A stretch of 59,673 nt of DNA from an uncultured Bacteroidota bacterium (GTDB taxonomy: Bacteria; Bacteroidota; Bacteroidia; JABEUT01). The notes under the pieces were generated by a model. That model was given only the letters and a program-made list of their open reading frames with translations. It had not been told where the DNA came from and made no database searches. The stretch is taken from the NCBI GenBank assembly GCA_903916255.1, contig CAIWVW010000109.1, positions 1 to 59,673 of the forward strand. The letters run 5' to 3'. This document shows positions 41,205 to 49,784 of the stretch, piece by piece (positions within the stretch are counted from its first letter, which is position 1; each line of letters opens with the position of its first letter). The position numbers were made by a program, and so were the translations under genes.

Positions 41205-42383
41205 TTAATCCTTCCCCATCGTTAAAGGTTTAACGCTCGGCTTTATGGAAGAAGCCCGTTTTATGGCTTGTTCTCCGAAGCGTTTCCGGATTCTGTCCAT
41301 GGCTTGGTACAGGTTTGCCATTTCTTCGTTGTCGTCAAACAAATCTATTTGGTTCAGGCCTGAGACAAGGTCGCTGAAACGTATGCCAATCAGGCGAATT
41401 AAGGGTTTCCCCGAATAGTTTTTGCGGAATAATTCCATTACTTTTCGCAGCAGCACATGGTCGGCTGCTGTATAGGGTATATGTGTTTGAAAGGTATGTG
41501 TTTCAAAATCTGAGTAACGCAGTTTTAGTGTTACACAAGCAGATACTTTTTTTATTTTTCGCAACGAAAATGCCAGTTCATCCACCATTCCGGTAAGTAC
41601 GTTTTTCAATTTCTCTGAATCGGCCGTGTCTTTATTGAATGTGGTTTCGGTACTGATGCTTTTTTGCTCATGAAATGAAACAACAGGAGAGAAATTAATG
41701 CCATTGGCTTTCCGCCATATAGATTCCCCGTTTTCACCCAAAGCCTTATACATGGCTTCTTTTGTCATCTTTTGTATGGATTCTATTTTCTCGATGCCCA
41801 TGTTGCTTAGTGTCACAAAAGTCTTGGAACCTATGCCGGGTATTTTACGAACAGACAGCGGAGCTAAAAACGCTTTTTCTGTTCCAGGTTCAATATATTT
41901 TTCACCATTTGGTTTGGCTTCATTGGTTGCCATTTTTGAAACTGTTTTGCCGGTAGATAGACCAAATGAAATAGGCAATCCTGTTTCTTTTATTATTCGT
42001 TGACGCAATTCCTGTGTCCATAAAAAACTGCTTTTTATAAATCGGTCCATACCCGTTATATCTATGTAATGCTCATCGATGCTGGCCTTTTCTATAAGCG
42101 GGGCTTGTTCTTCGAATATGCGGGTTACCCTTCGGGAATAGTCGGAATATAAATCCATATTGCCTTTTACAAATATGGCGTGCGGGCAAAGCTTTTTCGC
42201 CTGCATAGATGGCATCGCTGAATGAATGCCAAATTTACGGGCTTCATAACTACAGGAAGCCACAACGCCTCTTTCCGATGAACCGCCTATAATTACAGGC
42301 TTTCCAAGCAAAGATTTATCCCGCAGGCATTCCACCGAGACAAAAAACGAATCCAAATCAAAATGGGCTATGCGGCGGTCCAT
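41205..42383 (-). CDS. dinB: DNA polymerase IV (Y-family)
   Basis: 392 residues. Error-prone translesion polymerase. Catalytic acidic residues are in AHFDLDSFFVSVECLRD near the N terminus and KASIDEHYIDITGMD around residue 105; the fingers motif VVASCSYEARKFGIHSAMP and the helix-hairpin-helix VRKIPGIGSKTFVTLSNMGI are present. LNQIDLFDD near the C terminus matches the QxxLF beta-clamp-binding motif. In most family members the second acidic motif reads SIDEAYLD; here it is SIDEHYID, a mild change. A minus-strand TAACTTTG (42439-42432) could be its own -7 box; otherwise it may be transcribed from the long operon upstream. Confidence 0.95.
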   Translation of the reverse strand: MDRRIAHFDLDSFFVSVECLRDKSLLGKPVIIGGSSERGVVASCSYEARKFGIHSAMPSMQAKKLCPHAIFVKGNMDLYSDYSRRVTRIFEEQAPLIEKASIDEHYIDITGMDRFIKSSFLWTQELRQRIIKETGLPISFGLSTGKTVSKMATNEAKPNGEKYIEPGTEKAFLAPLSVRKIPGIGSKTFVTLSNMGIEKIESIQKMTKEAMYKALGENGESIWRKANGINFSPVVSFHEQKSISTETTFNKDTADSEKLKNVLTGMVDELAFSLRKIKKVSACVTLKLRYSDFETHTFQTHIPYTAADHVLLRKVMELFRKNYSGKPLIRLIGIRFSDLVSGLNQIDLFDDNEEMANLYQAMDRIRKRFGEQAIKRASSIKPSVKPLTMGKD

Positions 42384-42460
42384 ACGTTCAATTAAAAAAA
42401 CAGGAATTATAAAATATTAATGCCTGTAATACAAAGTTAGGAAATAAACGGAATGCTTTG

Positions 42461-43669
42461 TTAGTCTAAAGCCAATACATTTTTACGGAAGAAACGGAAA
42501 GAAAGAAGTGTAAGCGTAATGCCTATGGCTAAAAGGATTGCCACTTTACTGAGAAATATTCCGCCAATAGGGAGGTCGCGCCAAAGAATATCATAAAATC
42601 CCTGAATAGACCAGTAGTTTATAGAAAATACACTGATGTTTTGCATCCATTGCGGCATCATAAAAGAGGGTACCATACTGCCACCAATTACCGACATGGA
42701 CAGAATGACAAGTGTACTCATGCCTTGCAACTGCTGTCTTGTTCTTGCAACTGTTGCCAGAAATACGCCAAAGCCTGAACAGGCAATAGCTGTAGCAATA
42801 ATAATAATGGACAAAGGAAGAATTTTATTTGTTATTTGTAAATGAAATGCCAGCCAGGCATAAATAAACATTGCTGTAAGTTGCATCATAGCCACAATAA
42901 TAGAGCATGCCATTTTGCCAAGCAGAATTTCAGCGGGATGAACGGGAGAATACAATAATCTTTTTAATGTGCCCTGCTCTTTTTCGTCCAGCAAACCGCC
43001 ACCCATTCCGGTAAGTGAAAAGAGAAGCATCATTACAGCGGTACCGGCTACTGCCTGCACCAAGCCTACATTCCCGACCTTCGCGGCTATTATCGAAGTG
43101 GTTTTGAGTTTCATTAGGTTATCCAATGTATTGCCCGAAGGGCTGCTTCCAAAGGACATAGCTACAAAAACTTTATACCGGGTAGCACTATCCAATAGTT
43201 TTAACCGTTGGCCAAAATATTCCTGTGTCATTAGTTTTCCAACGCTGCTTGTAAATAAGGCTTTAGGAACCAGGGATAGTAAAACACCTGTTTCTTCTAC
43301 CCTTGCTGCATCATATTCAAATTTTAACGGGAGTGTTTTTAACTGTTTTACCGAATCTGAAAAGCCTTTGCCAAATACCAATACAGAAGTTCTTTTTCCC
43401 AGTTTTATTAAATCGATGGCTGTATCATAGTTGCAAGGAATTACCTCTATCATCTTAACTGAGTCAATCGCGTTAATGGTTTTCTTACTCAGGTCGGTCT
43501 TATCCTGGTCGCACACAAGTAGCGGAATTTGATGAATCCCGTCACCACCAATTCCACCAAAGGCAAGTGCAAAAAATGTAATTAAAATTGTAGGCATTGC
43601 AAAAGTAAGCAGCACCGCCCGCTTATCTTTAAAAAATGCCTTTAGTTCTTTGCTTAATATTTTAAACAT
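42461..43669 (-). CDS. ABC-2 type transporter permease
   Basis: 402 residues with the standard ABC-2 layout: a first helix (AVLLTFAMPTILITFFALAFGG), a large extracytoplasmic domain of about 150 residues, then five helices in the C-terminal half, including LFSLTGMGGGLLDEKEQGTLKRLLYSPVHPAEILLGKM, the conserved cytoplasmic coupling segment. Partner of the ATPase at 44194-45114. The exported substrate is unknown; drug or lipid export is common for such pairs. Separated from the ATPase by the small secreted protein gene at 43691-44194. Confidence 0.92.
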   Translation of the reverse strand: MFKILSKELKAFFKDKRAVLLTFAMPTILITFFALAFGGIGGDGIHQIPLLVCDQDKTDLSKKTINAIDSVKMIEVIPCNYDTAIDLIKLGKRTSVLVFGKGFSDSVKQLKTLPLKFEYDAARVEETGVLLSLVPKALFTSSVGKLMTQEYFGQRLKLLDSATRYKVFVAMSFGSSPSGNTLDNLMKLKTTSIIAAKVGNVGLVQAVAGTAVMMLLFSLTGMGGGLLDEKEQGTLKRLLYSPVHPAEILLGKMACSIIVAMMQLTAMFIYAWLAFHLQITNKILPLSIIIIATAIACSGFGVFLATVARTRQQLQGMSTLVILSMSVIGGSMVPSFMMPQWMQNISVFSINYWSIQGFYDILWRDLPIGGIFLSKVAILLAIGITLTLLSFRFFRKNVLALD

Positions 43670-43690
43670 GTATTCGTTTATTTGGATAGA

Positions 43691-44194
43691 TTACCTTGCA
43701 TCATGTTTGGTGGTTTCTGTTTTTTTAAAACGGACAGTGCACCTGGAATCTATTTTTGGTATTACAATGCAATTATTATTAAAATAGAGCATAGTGCATC
43801 CATCGTGCAGAAATACGGTCACCTGGTAAATGACAAGGGTTCCTGCCATTTTTACTGTTCTTATATACTTTGCGTTGCATCCTGCTGTTTTGGTGGGGAA
43901 ATATAATAATGTTTGTTTAGCGAAGTCAATATCAGGCAAAGGGTGGCATGCGTTACCAATAAACCTGTTGAATTCAGATTGTGAATTTATTACTTCTGTT
44001 TTGGGTTGTATTTTTGTGGTGTTGCAGATGAGTTCAATGCTCTGAATTTTATCAGGTGTAAGCACAATTGTATCTACCTTGCTCGTATCACGAACTCCTG
44101 CAACCGCCGGAGTAGCAATTAAAATAATAACAAAGGAGGATATAAGTTTTGCAGCCATTTTTAAAAACGTATATCTCATAACGTATATATCCAT
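43691..44194 (-). CDS. Cysteine-containing secreted protein of unknown function between two ABC transporter genes
   Basis: 167 residues. The ATG shares a base with the ATPase stop (TAATG), so translation is coupled. A signal peptide (KMAAKLISSFVIILIATPAVAG) starts about 12 residues in; the residues before it, MDIYVMRYTFL, are encoded by a heptad repeat (44167-44194). The mature part has a segment FNRFIGNACHPLPDIDFAKQTLLYFPTKTAGC and later HDGCTMLYFNNNCIVIPKIDSRCTVRF, with six cysteines. The spacing loosely recalls PrcB-like domains, but I would not assign it. An alternative start is ATG 44179 or 44158. Confidence 0.75.
   Translation of the reverse strand: MDIYVMRYTFLKMAAKLISSFVIILIATPAVAGVRDTSKVDTIVLTPDKIQSIELICNTTKIQPKTEVINSQSEFNRFIGNACHPLPDIDFAKQTLLYFPTKTAGCNAKYIRTVKMAGTLVIYQVTVFLHDGCTMLYFNNNCIVIPKIDSRCTVRFKKTETTKHDAR
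44167..44194. repeat. Four heptads at the ABC ATPase stop / secreted-protein start
   Basis: On the plus strand ACGTATA-TCTCATA-ACGTATA-TATCCAT, in exact 7-bp register. On the minus strand it provides the first codons of the 43691-44194 gene. The word ATAACGTATA is shared with the element at 16042-16139. Confidence 0.65.
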
Positions 44195-45114
44195 TAGTCT
44201 CTCAGTTGTTTTCCGGTGAGTTTTAAAAACACGTTCTCTAAATTCGCTTTTTGAATATCGATATGGTGAATTTCATATCCGGCATCAGAGCAGCAAATCA
44301 CGCAGCGCGTAAGGTCTTTTTTAGAATCAGTAGATTCTATATAGACGATGTTCCCGATAACTTTCAAGCTTAAATTTAATTTAGATGATAAGAATGTTGC
44401 GTCCGGTGTTTGATTGCACTCCATCACTATTACGTCCTTTATTTCGCTGTGTTGCTTCAGTTCATCTAATGTTCCCTGGGCAACAATTACACCACTGTCT
44501 ATAATGCCTATGCGGTCGCAAAGCCTTTCAGCTTCTTCCATGTAGTGGGTAGTGTAAATGATAGTCATGCCTTCTTTATTGAGTTGTTCAATCAGCTCGA
44601 AAATCATGTTGCGGCTTTGCGGGTCAACACCAACTGTAGGTTCATCAAGCAATAATATTTTAGGCGAATGGAGCAGGGCGCAGGCAAGATTGATGCGGCG
44701 TTTCATTCCTCCGGAGTAGCCTTTTACTTTTTCATCCTTCCTATCCAGTAATCCGACAAACTTTAATAACTCCTCCGCTTTTTTGTGCAGTTCATTTTTC
44801 CTTAAAGAATGCAGTCCACCCCAAAACAACATATTTTCCCATGCGGTGAAATTGGCATACAATGCAATTTCCTGGGGCACTACGCCGAGTATTTTTTTTA
44901 CTTCTTCGGCAGATTTTTTTATGTCAAGCCCGTTTATTGTTATCGTACCCGAATCGGGCGGAAACAATGTGCTGAGCATATTAATGGTAGTGCTTTTTCC
45001 CGCACCGTTCGGGCCAAGCAACCCGTAACATTCACCGTCTTTAATAGAAAAACTGATGCCTTTTACGGCCTGAATATCATCATAGCTTTTATGTATTCCG
45101 TTAACTTCAATCAT
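44194..45114 (-). CDS. ABC transporter ATP-binding protein
   Basis: 306 residues. Walker A GPNGAGKST at 34-42, Q-loop VVPQEIALY, signature YSGGMKRRINLA, Walker B ILLLDEPTVGVD and the switch histidine in TIIYTTHYMEEAERLCD are all intact. The C-terminal 80 residues match the accessory region of CcmA/NatA-type ATPases. It drives export by the ABC-2 permease at 42461-43669. Overlaps the upstream exonuclease gene by 4 bp and the downstream gene by 1 bp. Confidence 0.95.
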   Translation of the reverse strand: MIEVNGIHKSYDDIQAVKGISFSIKDGECYGLLGPNGAGKSTTINMLSTLFPPDSGTITINGLDIKKSAEEVKKILGVVPQEIALYANFTAWENMLFWGGLHSLRKNELHKKAEELLKFVGLLDRKDEKVKGYSGGMKRRINLACALLHSPKILLLDEPTVGVDPQSRNMIFELIEQLNKEGMTIIYTTHYMEEAERLCDRIGIIDSGVIVAQGTLDELKQHSEIKDVIVMECNQTPDATFLSSKLNLSLKVIGNIVYIESTDSKKDLTRCVICCSDAGYEIHHIDIQKANLENVFLKLTGKQLRD

Positions 45115-45833
45115 AATAAGTCAAATCTAACGTTTTCCTCGTTAATGGTAACATCGCCTTTTATGCGAAGAAATATATTAGTAAGGGTTACCACATCAGC
45201 GCAACAGTAACGCACTATTTTATCCAACTCCTTTTTATCCCAATAATAAGTTCCGACCATACTGCCGTCCATTTCCTGCTTCGGGCTGGGCAACCCAAGT
45301 ATATAGGCCATCAGGTTTAGGGAGGTAAAGGCTTTATAATCGCCGAATTTCCATAATTCCAGTGTATCAATCAAGGTGACTTCCCAGGGTTTTTTACCTG
45401 CATTATCAAGCAAAGCGGGAATTTTAAGCCTGTTAATAATCATGCGGCGAGCAATGTAAGGATAATCGAATTCCTTGCCATTGTGGGCGCATAGCTGCAC
45501 AGGGCGGTTGAATGGTTTATGGTTTTCAATAAAATGGGTAAAAGCTTTTAACAGGCTTACTTCATCATCGCCTGCAAAACTTTTTATATGAAGAATATCC
45601 TTTTGAATGAACCCGACTACAATACAAATTATTTTCCCAAACTCAGCATAAAGTCCAGCCCTGTTATATGATTCAGGGATGGTTTCATTTTCTTTTAAAA
45701 GCTTTTGACGGGTGATTTTTTCCTCCCAAAGATGTTGTAATGGCTCAGGAATATTGCTGAAATTGGCATTTTGCGGTACTGTTTCAATATCGAGAAAAAC
45801 AATGTTTTCCCTTTCCATGGGAGTTAATTGCAT
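45111..45833 (-). CDS. DEDDy-type 3'-5' exonuclease (PolB exonuclease-like)
   Basis: 240 residues. RNase H-like fold with D15 and E17 in VFLDIET, a second aspartate in CAHNGKEFDYPYIARRM, and the Y-x3-D motif in IVRYCCADVVT, the DEDDy arrangement of stand-alone 3'-5' exonucleases related to the exonuclease domain of family B DNA polymerases. Function probably in DNA repair or turnover. It overlaps the ABC ATPase gene by 4 bp. A minus-strand TAAATTTG (45845-45838) lies just 4 bp before the ATG and fits a -7 box, suggesting an internal promoter with a leaderless transcript. Confidence 0.9.
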   Translation of the reverse strand: MQLTPMERENIVFLDIETVPQNANFSNIPEPLQHLWEEKITRQKLLKENETIPESYNRAGLYAEFGKIICIVVGFIQKDILHIKSFAGDDEVSLLKAFTHFIENHKPFNRPVQLCAHNGKEFDYPYIARRMIINRLKIPALLDNAGKKPWEVTLIDTLELWKFGDYKAFTSLNLMAYILGLPSPKQEMDGSMVGTYYWDKKELDKIVRYCCADVVTLTNIFLRIKGDVTINEENVRFDLL

Positions 45834-45847
45834 AAATCAAATTTATA

Positions 45848-46741
45848 TTAATGGTGTATGTTCTTCCGTTTAATGATACCTCCCGATGTTTCGCGGATGA
45901 TACTTACGTAAACAAAAGCTTTCGGGTCAATCGAGTGAATTACATTTTTGAGCCTTCTTACTTCCAATCGGGTGGCAATCGTGAAAATAATATCGCAATC
46001 ATAACTTTCGCTGAAACTATCAGGCAGGAAACCGCGCTCGCCTTTGTAAACGGTAATTCCGCGGCGCATTTCATTTACCAGTTTATGTTTTATTTCTTCA
46101 CTCTTGCTTGAAATAATAGTAACACCTGTATATGCCTCCCATCCTTCAATTACATAATCGATGGTTCGGGTGGCGGTAAAATAGGTAAGCATGGAATAAA
46201 GGGAAGTTTCTATACCAAACTTAAATGCTGCAATGGTAAAAATGATAGCATTTATACCCATGATTATTTCAGTAATTGTGAAGCTGGTTTTCTTCCATGT
46301 ATAAAGCGCTAATATTTCCATCCCGTCGAATGCGCAACCGGCCCGCATACAAAGCCCTATGCCAAGGCCAAGGAAGAACCCACCGAAAATTGCTATTAGT
46401 AGTTTATCATTAGTAATGATGGGGTAATTAATAAAGATAAGGCAGGCAGACAGGGCAATAATGCACATCAGGCTTTTAACGGCAAACTTCAGGTTTATGG
46501 TGTAAATACCTACAATTAACAGTGGAATATTAGCCAGTATAATTACATAGGCCAGATTGAAGTGATAAAGTTCATGTATCAGCAGTGAAATACCGGTAAC
46601 ACCGCCATCGAAAAAGTTGTTGGGAACAAGAAAACCCTTTAGTCCGAACCCGATAACAACTACGCCGATAACCATCATAATAAAATCTTCCGGCAGAAAA
46701 GGGAATTCGATTCCTTTTTTCTTTTTGGGGTGTTCGGTCAT
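45848..46741 (-). CDS. YitT-family membrane protein with C-terminal DUF2179 domain
   Basis: 297 residues. Five or six membrane segments in the first 200 residues with the family motif GFGLKGFLVPNNFFDGGVTGISLL at the N terminus and MRAGCAFDGMEILALY in the middle; the cytoplasmic C-terminal domain (GITVYKGERGFLPDSFSESYDCDIIFTIATRLEVRRLKNVIHSIDPKAFVYV) is DUF2179, a small ferredoxin-like fold. Transported substrate unknown. Its ATG overlaps the HD hydrolase stop by 4 bp (ATGA). Confidence 0.93.
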   Translation of the reverse strand: MTEHPKKKKGIEFPFLPEDFIMMVIGVVVIGFGLKGFLVPNNFFDGGVTGISLLIHELYHFNLAYVIILANIPLLIVGIYTINLKFAVKSLMCIIALSACLIFINYPIITNDKLLIAIFGGFFLGLGIGLCMRAGCAFDGMEILALYTWKKTSFTITEIIMGINAIIFTIAAFKFGIETSLYSMLTYFTATRTIDYVIEGWEAYTGVTIISSKSEEIKHKLVNEMRRGITVYKGERGFLPDSFSESYDCDIIFTIATRLEVRRLKNVIHSIDPKAFVYVSIIRETSGGIIKRKNIHH

Positions 46742-47313
46742 AACGATTTCTTCAGTTGCTGTAAATTTTCGTCTTTTTTTTGCCCCCTGCTTTTTATGGA
46801 GGAAGCGGTGTAATATTTATGGGTTTCTAAAAATTTAATCTGCAATTTGTTCCAGTTGGCATCTTCAGGCAGCCTGCCCAACGAAATTAGTTCCTGTCGC
46901 AATGCATCTGCCCTTGGAAAGAACCTATCGGTGCCTAAATAATCCAAATCGGCATCTACAATAATTTCCTGCAAATGGTTTTCCGGAGACCAAGGCAGGC
47001 GGGTAGCCATTATTAATTTACAAACCGTTTCAATTTCTTCCGGGGTAAACCCGAAACCGGGGAGATGCTTAAGGGCTATTTCACATGACATCATTTCGTG
47101 TTCCGTGTCGCTGAATGTCCATCCCGAATCATGATATAGGGCTGCAATCTGGAGCAGTTTCATATCGTCATCGGATATGTTTTCATCCTTGCCTATCCGA
47201 ATGGCGGCTTGCCACACTTCTTGGGTGTGTGCGAGGTTATGGTAGGTCAGATTTTTTGGCAATTCATTCTCCAGTTTCTGTAAAATGAATTGTGTGGCTC
47301 CTTCAAAATTCAT
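46738..47313 (-). CDS. HD-domain metal-dependent phosphohydrolase
   Basis: 191 residues. The N-terminal YHNLAHTQEVWQAA supplies H29, and H61-D62 in ALYHDSGW form the HD pair; the later TRLPWSPENHLQEIIVDADLDYLG supplies the final aspartate. Members hydrolyse phosphomonoesters or cyclic nucleotides; the substrate is unknown. First gene of the long minus-strand operon. A minus-strand TATTTTTG box (47325-47318) ends 4 bp before the ATG, again predicting little or no leader. Confidence 0.9.
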   Translation of the reverse strand: MNFEGATQFILQKLENELPKNLTYHNLAHTQEVWQAAIRIGKDENISDDDMKLLQIAALYHDSGWTFSDTEHEMMSCEIALKHLPGFGFTPEEIETVCKLIMATRLPWSPENHLQEIIVDADLDYLGTDRFFPRADALRQELISLGRLPEDANWNKLQIKFLETHKYYTASSIKSRGQKKDENLQQLKKSL

Positions 47314-47386
47314 TTTGCAAAAATATATTTATTTATTTTATACATGTTAATGCAGCATCATATTATTTATAAAATACGAAAATGTC

Positions 47387-48502
47387 CTAAATTAGGTTTT
47401 GCAGAACACCAACCAATATTTTTTTTTCATTTTCCCAGTTAAGTACTTCTCTCGCCTTTGCTGTATTTGTTTTCCATTCCTTTAAACGGTCCTTATCGGC
47501 CAGCATAAAGGTTATTTTAGCTGCAATTTCTTTTGGGTTATGGGATTCGATGCACATGCCTACTCGGTATTCATCAATTATCCGTTTCACTTCTACCAGC
47601 GGGGAAGCCAAAACGGGCAGTTCTGCCTGTATATAATCGAATAGCTTATTGGGCAGGCTATAGCGGTAATTAATGTTGGTATCTTTATCAAGGGTTAGTC
47701 CTATATCAGCCTGTATGGTATATTGCATAAGTTCTTCAAAAGGCAGCTTGGCTATGAATTTTACTTTTCCGGTAAGTTTTAACTCTTCGGTAAGTTTTTT
47801 CAAGCTTTCAACGGCATCGCCACCACCAATAATTACAAGCAAGCAGGTATCCAAATAAACCATCGCATCGATGGCTTCTTCCACGCCCCGGTTAATATTT
47901 ATTCCGGCACCCTGCAGCAGTATAATGTTTTTGTCTTCGGGCAAACCGAGCGATAACCTGCTAACTTTATCCGGCAACGCCTTTTTCATAGGTAAATTGC
48001 GCAGTACTTTTACATCTGTTCCGAATTCATCCTTGTATAATTTAGCTATTGAATCATTCACGGTGAACATATACTTAAGGCGAGGAATCAATAACCCTTC
48101 CATGCTTTTCCAGATTTTTCGTTTAACAGGGGTTTCCATTAGTTCCGGCACACCGGTAAAATATTCGTGGCTATCGTAAATAAGAACAGCGCCTTTTAAT
48201 TTTGATAAAAGATAGTTAGGTAATAAAGTATCTAAATCATTGGAAAAATGCAGGTCTGCTTTATGAAACAACAAGTAGAAAAAGAGCCGTATTTGAAATT
48301 CGACATAAAAGGGGACCCCTTTGGTAAATAATAGTTTCATCCGATGGGTGGAATAGGGGCGGGGAGGAATAGGCAGGCTGTTTTTAAGAGCACGGCCTAC
48401 CAAGGTGACTTCATATCCCGATTCAACGAGAGTGATGCATGTTCTGTTTACACGCTGGTCGGTAACCAAATCGTTTATTACAGATACAATTGCTTTTTTC
48501 AT
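47387..48502 (-). CDS. GT4-type glycosyltransferase
   Basis: 371 residues. N-terminal [34 protein letters not shown] is typical of the first Rossmann domain of GT-B retaining enzymes in Bacteroidota; the acceptor domain contains [14 protein letters not shown], and the donor domain has [27 protein letters not shown], and the E-x7-E region near [25 protein letters not shown]. Transfers a sugar from a nucleotide donor to an envelope glycan; details unknown. The 88-bp gap to moxR is entirely a 9-bp-period repeat. Confidence 0.88.
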   Translation of the reverse strand: MKKAIVSVINDLVTDQRVNRTCITLVESGYEVTLVGRALKNSLPIPPRPYSTHRMKLLFTKGVPFYVEFQIRLFFYLLFHKADLHFSNDLDTLLPNYLLSKLKGAVLIYDSHEYFTGVPELMETPVKRKIWKSMEGLLIPRLKYMFTVNDSIAKLYKDEFGTDVKVLRNLPMKKALPDKVSRLSLGLPEDKNIILLQGAGININRGVEEAIDAMVYLDTCLLVIIGGGDAVESLKKLTEELKLTGKVKFIAKLPFEELMQYTIQADIGLTLDKDTNINYRYSLPNKLFDYIQAELPVLASPLVEVKRIIDEYRVGMCIESHNPKEIAAKITFMLADKDRLKEWKTNTAKAREVLNWENEKKILVGVLQNLI

Positions 48503-48505
48503 GTT

Positions 48506-48595
48506 AGTTCATAAAGTTCATAAAATTTTTAAAGTTCTTAAAGTAAAAAGCGTCCAAAGACTTTATAAACTTTATGAACTTTACAAACTTTTAGC
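48506..48595. repeat. Ten-unit 9-bp-period inverted repeat element
   Basis: 90 bp that divide exactly into ten 9-mers: AGTTCATAA twice, AATTTTTAA, AGTTCTTAA, two diverged units, then ACTTTATAA, ACTTTATGA, ACTTTACAA, ACTTTTAGC. Left and right arms are reverse complements. It fills the gap from the GT4 start to the moxR stop codon and overlaps that stop. Confidence 0.85.
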
Positions 48596-49559
48596 TGGTA
48601 AGCAAACGCTTTACAATTTCATCGGTAGAAATACCTTCCGCTTCCGCTTTGTAGTTCCGCACAATGCGGTGGCGAAGCACTGGGGCCGCTACCGCTTTAA
48701 CATCCTCAATGTCGGGTGAATATTTACCGTGTAATGCGGCATGGCATTTAGCTCCAATTACTAAAAACTGTGAAGCTCTTGGCCCTGCACCCCAAACGAT
48801 GTAATCTTTGGCAACCTGGGTTGCAAGTGGATTATCGGGGCGGGTTTTAGAAACCAGTTTTACTGCAAATTCCAATACATTATCGGCAATAGGTATTTTG
48901 CGCACCAGTTTTTGGAAAAATAGGATTTCTTCGGCATTAAGTATTTTATTCAGGGTAACTTCCTTATCGAAGGTGGTGCTTTTTACAATTTGAAGCTCTT
49001 CCGAATAACTTGGATAATCAACCCAAATATTAAACATAAAACGGTCCAATTGGGCTTCCGGAAGCGGGTAGGTTCCTTCCTGTTCTATAGGGTTTTGGGT
49101 GGCCAGAACAAAAAACGGGTTGCCTATTTCGTAGCGTTTTCCGCCAACCGTTACTGCTCTTTCCTGCATAGCTTCCAAAAGTGCCGATTGAGTTTTGGGA
49201 GGGGTACGGTTTATTTCATCTGCTAAAATGATGTTCGCAAATAAAGGCCCTTTTATAAATCGGAAACTGCGGTTTTCGTCCAGAATATCGGTTCCCAGAA
49301 TATCGGAAGGCATTAAATCGGGCGTGAACTGAATGCGGTTATAGGCTAAACCCAAGGTTTGGGAAATGGTATTTACTAACAATGTTTTTGCCAATCCAGG
49401 AACACCAATAAGTAAGCAATGCCCTCTGCCAAAGATGGAAATAAGCACATCCTGAAGGATTTTATCTTGGCCCACAATTACTTTGCCGATTTCTTTGCTG
49501 AGTTCTTTATATTTTACACCGAAGGCGTCAACCGCTTCAACATCTGACTGATAGTTCAT
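48591..49559 (-). CDS. MoxR-type AAA+ ATPase
   Basis: 322 residues. Walker A GVPGLAKT at 52-59, Walker B ANIILADEINRTPPKTQSALLEAMQE, sensor 1 VLATQNPIEQEGTYPLPEAQLDRF and the C-terminal lid are all standard for MoxR. These chaperone-like ATPases usually work with von Willebrand factor A proteins and often lie beside DUF58/Bat genes, but no such gene is adjacent here. A minus-strand TAATTTTG (49600-49593) is a candidate -7 box. Confidence 0.95.
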   Translation of the reverse strand: MNYQSDVEAVDAFGVKYKELSKEIGKVIVGQDKILQDVLISIFGRGHCLLIGVPGLAKTLLVNTISQTLGLAYNRIQFTPDLMPSDILGTDILDENRSFRFIKGPLFANIILADEINRTPPKTQSALLEAMQERAVTVGGKRYEIGNPFFVLATQNPIEQEGTYPLPEAQLDRFMFNIWVDYPSYSEELQIVKSTTFDKEVTLNKILNAEEILFFQKLVRKIPIADNVLEFAVKLVSKTRPDNPLATQVAKDYIVWGAGPRASQFLVIGAKCHAALHGKYSPDIEDVKAVAAPVLRHRIVRNYKAEAEGISTDEIVKRLLTS

Positions 49560-49757
49560 AAATAAATGGATTTAATTTCGCAATAAGGAGTACAAAATTA
49601 ACAACATAATGCTAATAAAATGATGTGTGACAAAATATTGTAAAACAAATAAAGTTAATACATTTGTACGGGCTTGTTAAAACGGTTAAAAGTATGTTAA
49701 CGGTAGGCTGTGCATAACAAATGCCTCTGGTTTGCGTACAATTTAACTAATAATTAG

Positions 49758-49765
49758 TACTTTTG
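49758..49765 (+). promoter_or_regulatory. Candidate -7 box (TACTTTTG) of the large T9SS protein gene
   Basis: TACTTTTG fits TAnnTTTG and lies 19 bp before the ATG at 49785. The nearest upstream TTG (49732-49734) is 23 bp away, slightly long. The rest of the 225-bp gap from 49560 shows only a possible repeated AACGGT word near 49681-49704. Confidence 0.4.
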
Positions 49766-49784
49766 TAACACTTAATATATATAC

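Noticed and set aside
48506-48595. Simple rho-independent terminator after moxR
   Set aside because: The arms are complementary, but the 9-bp repetition over 90 bp, lack of GC in the stem and lack of a defined T run do not fit a standard terminator.
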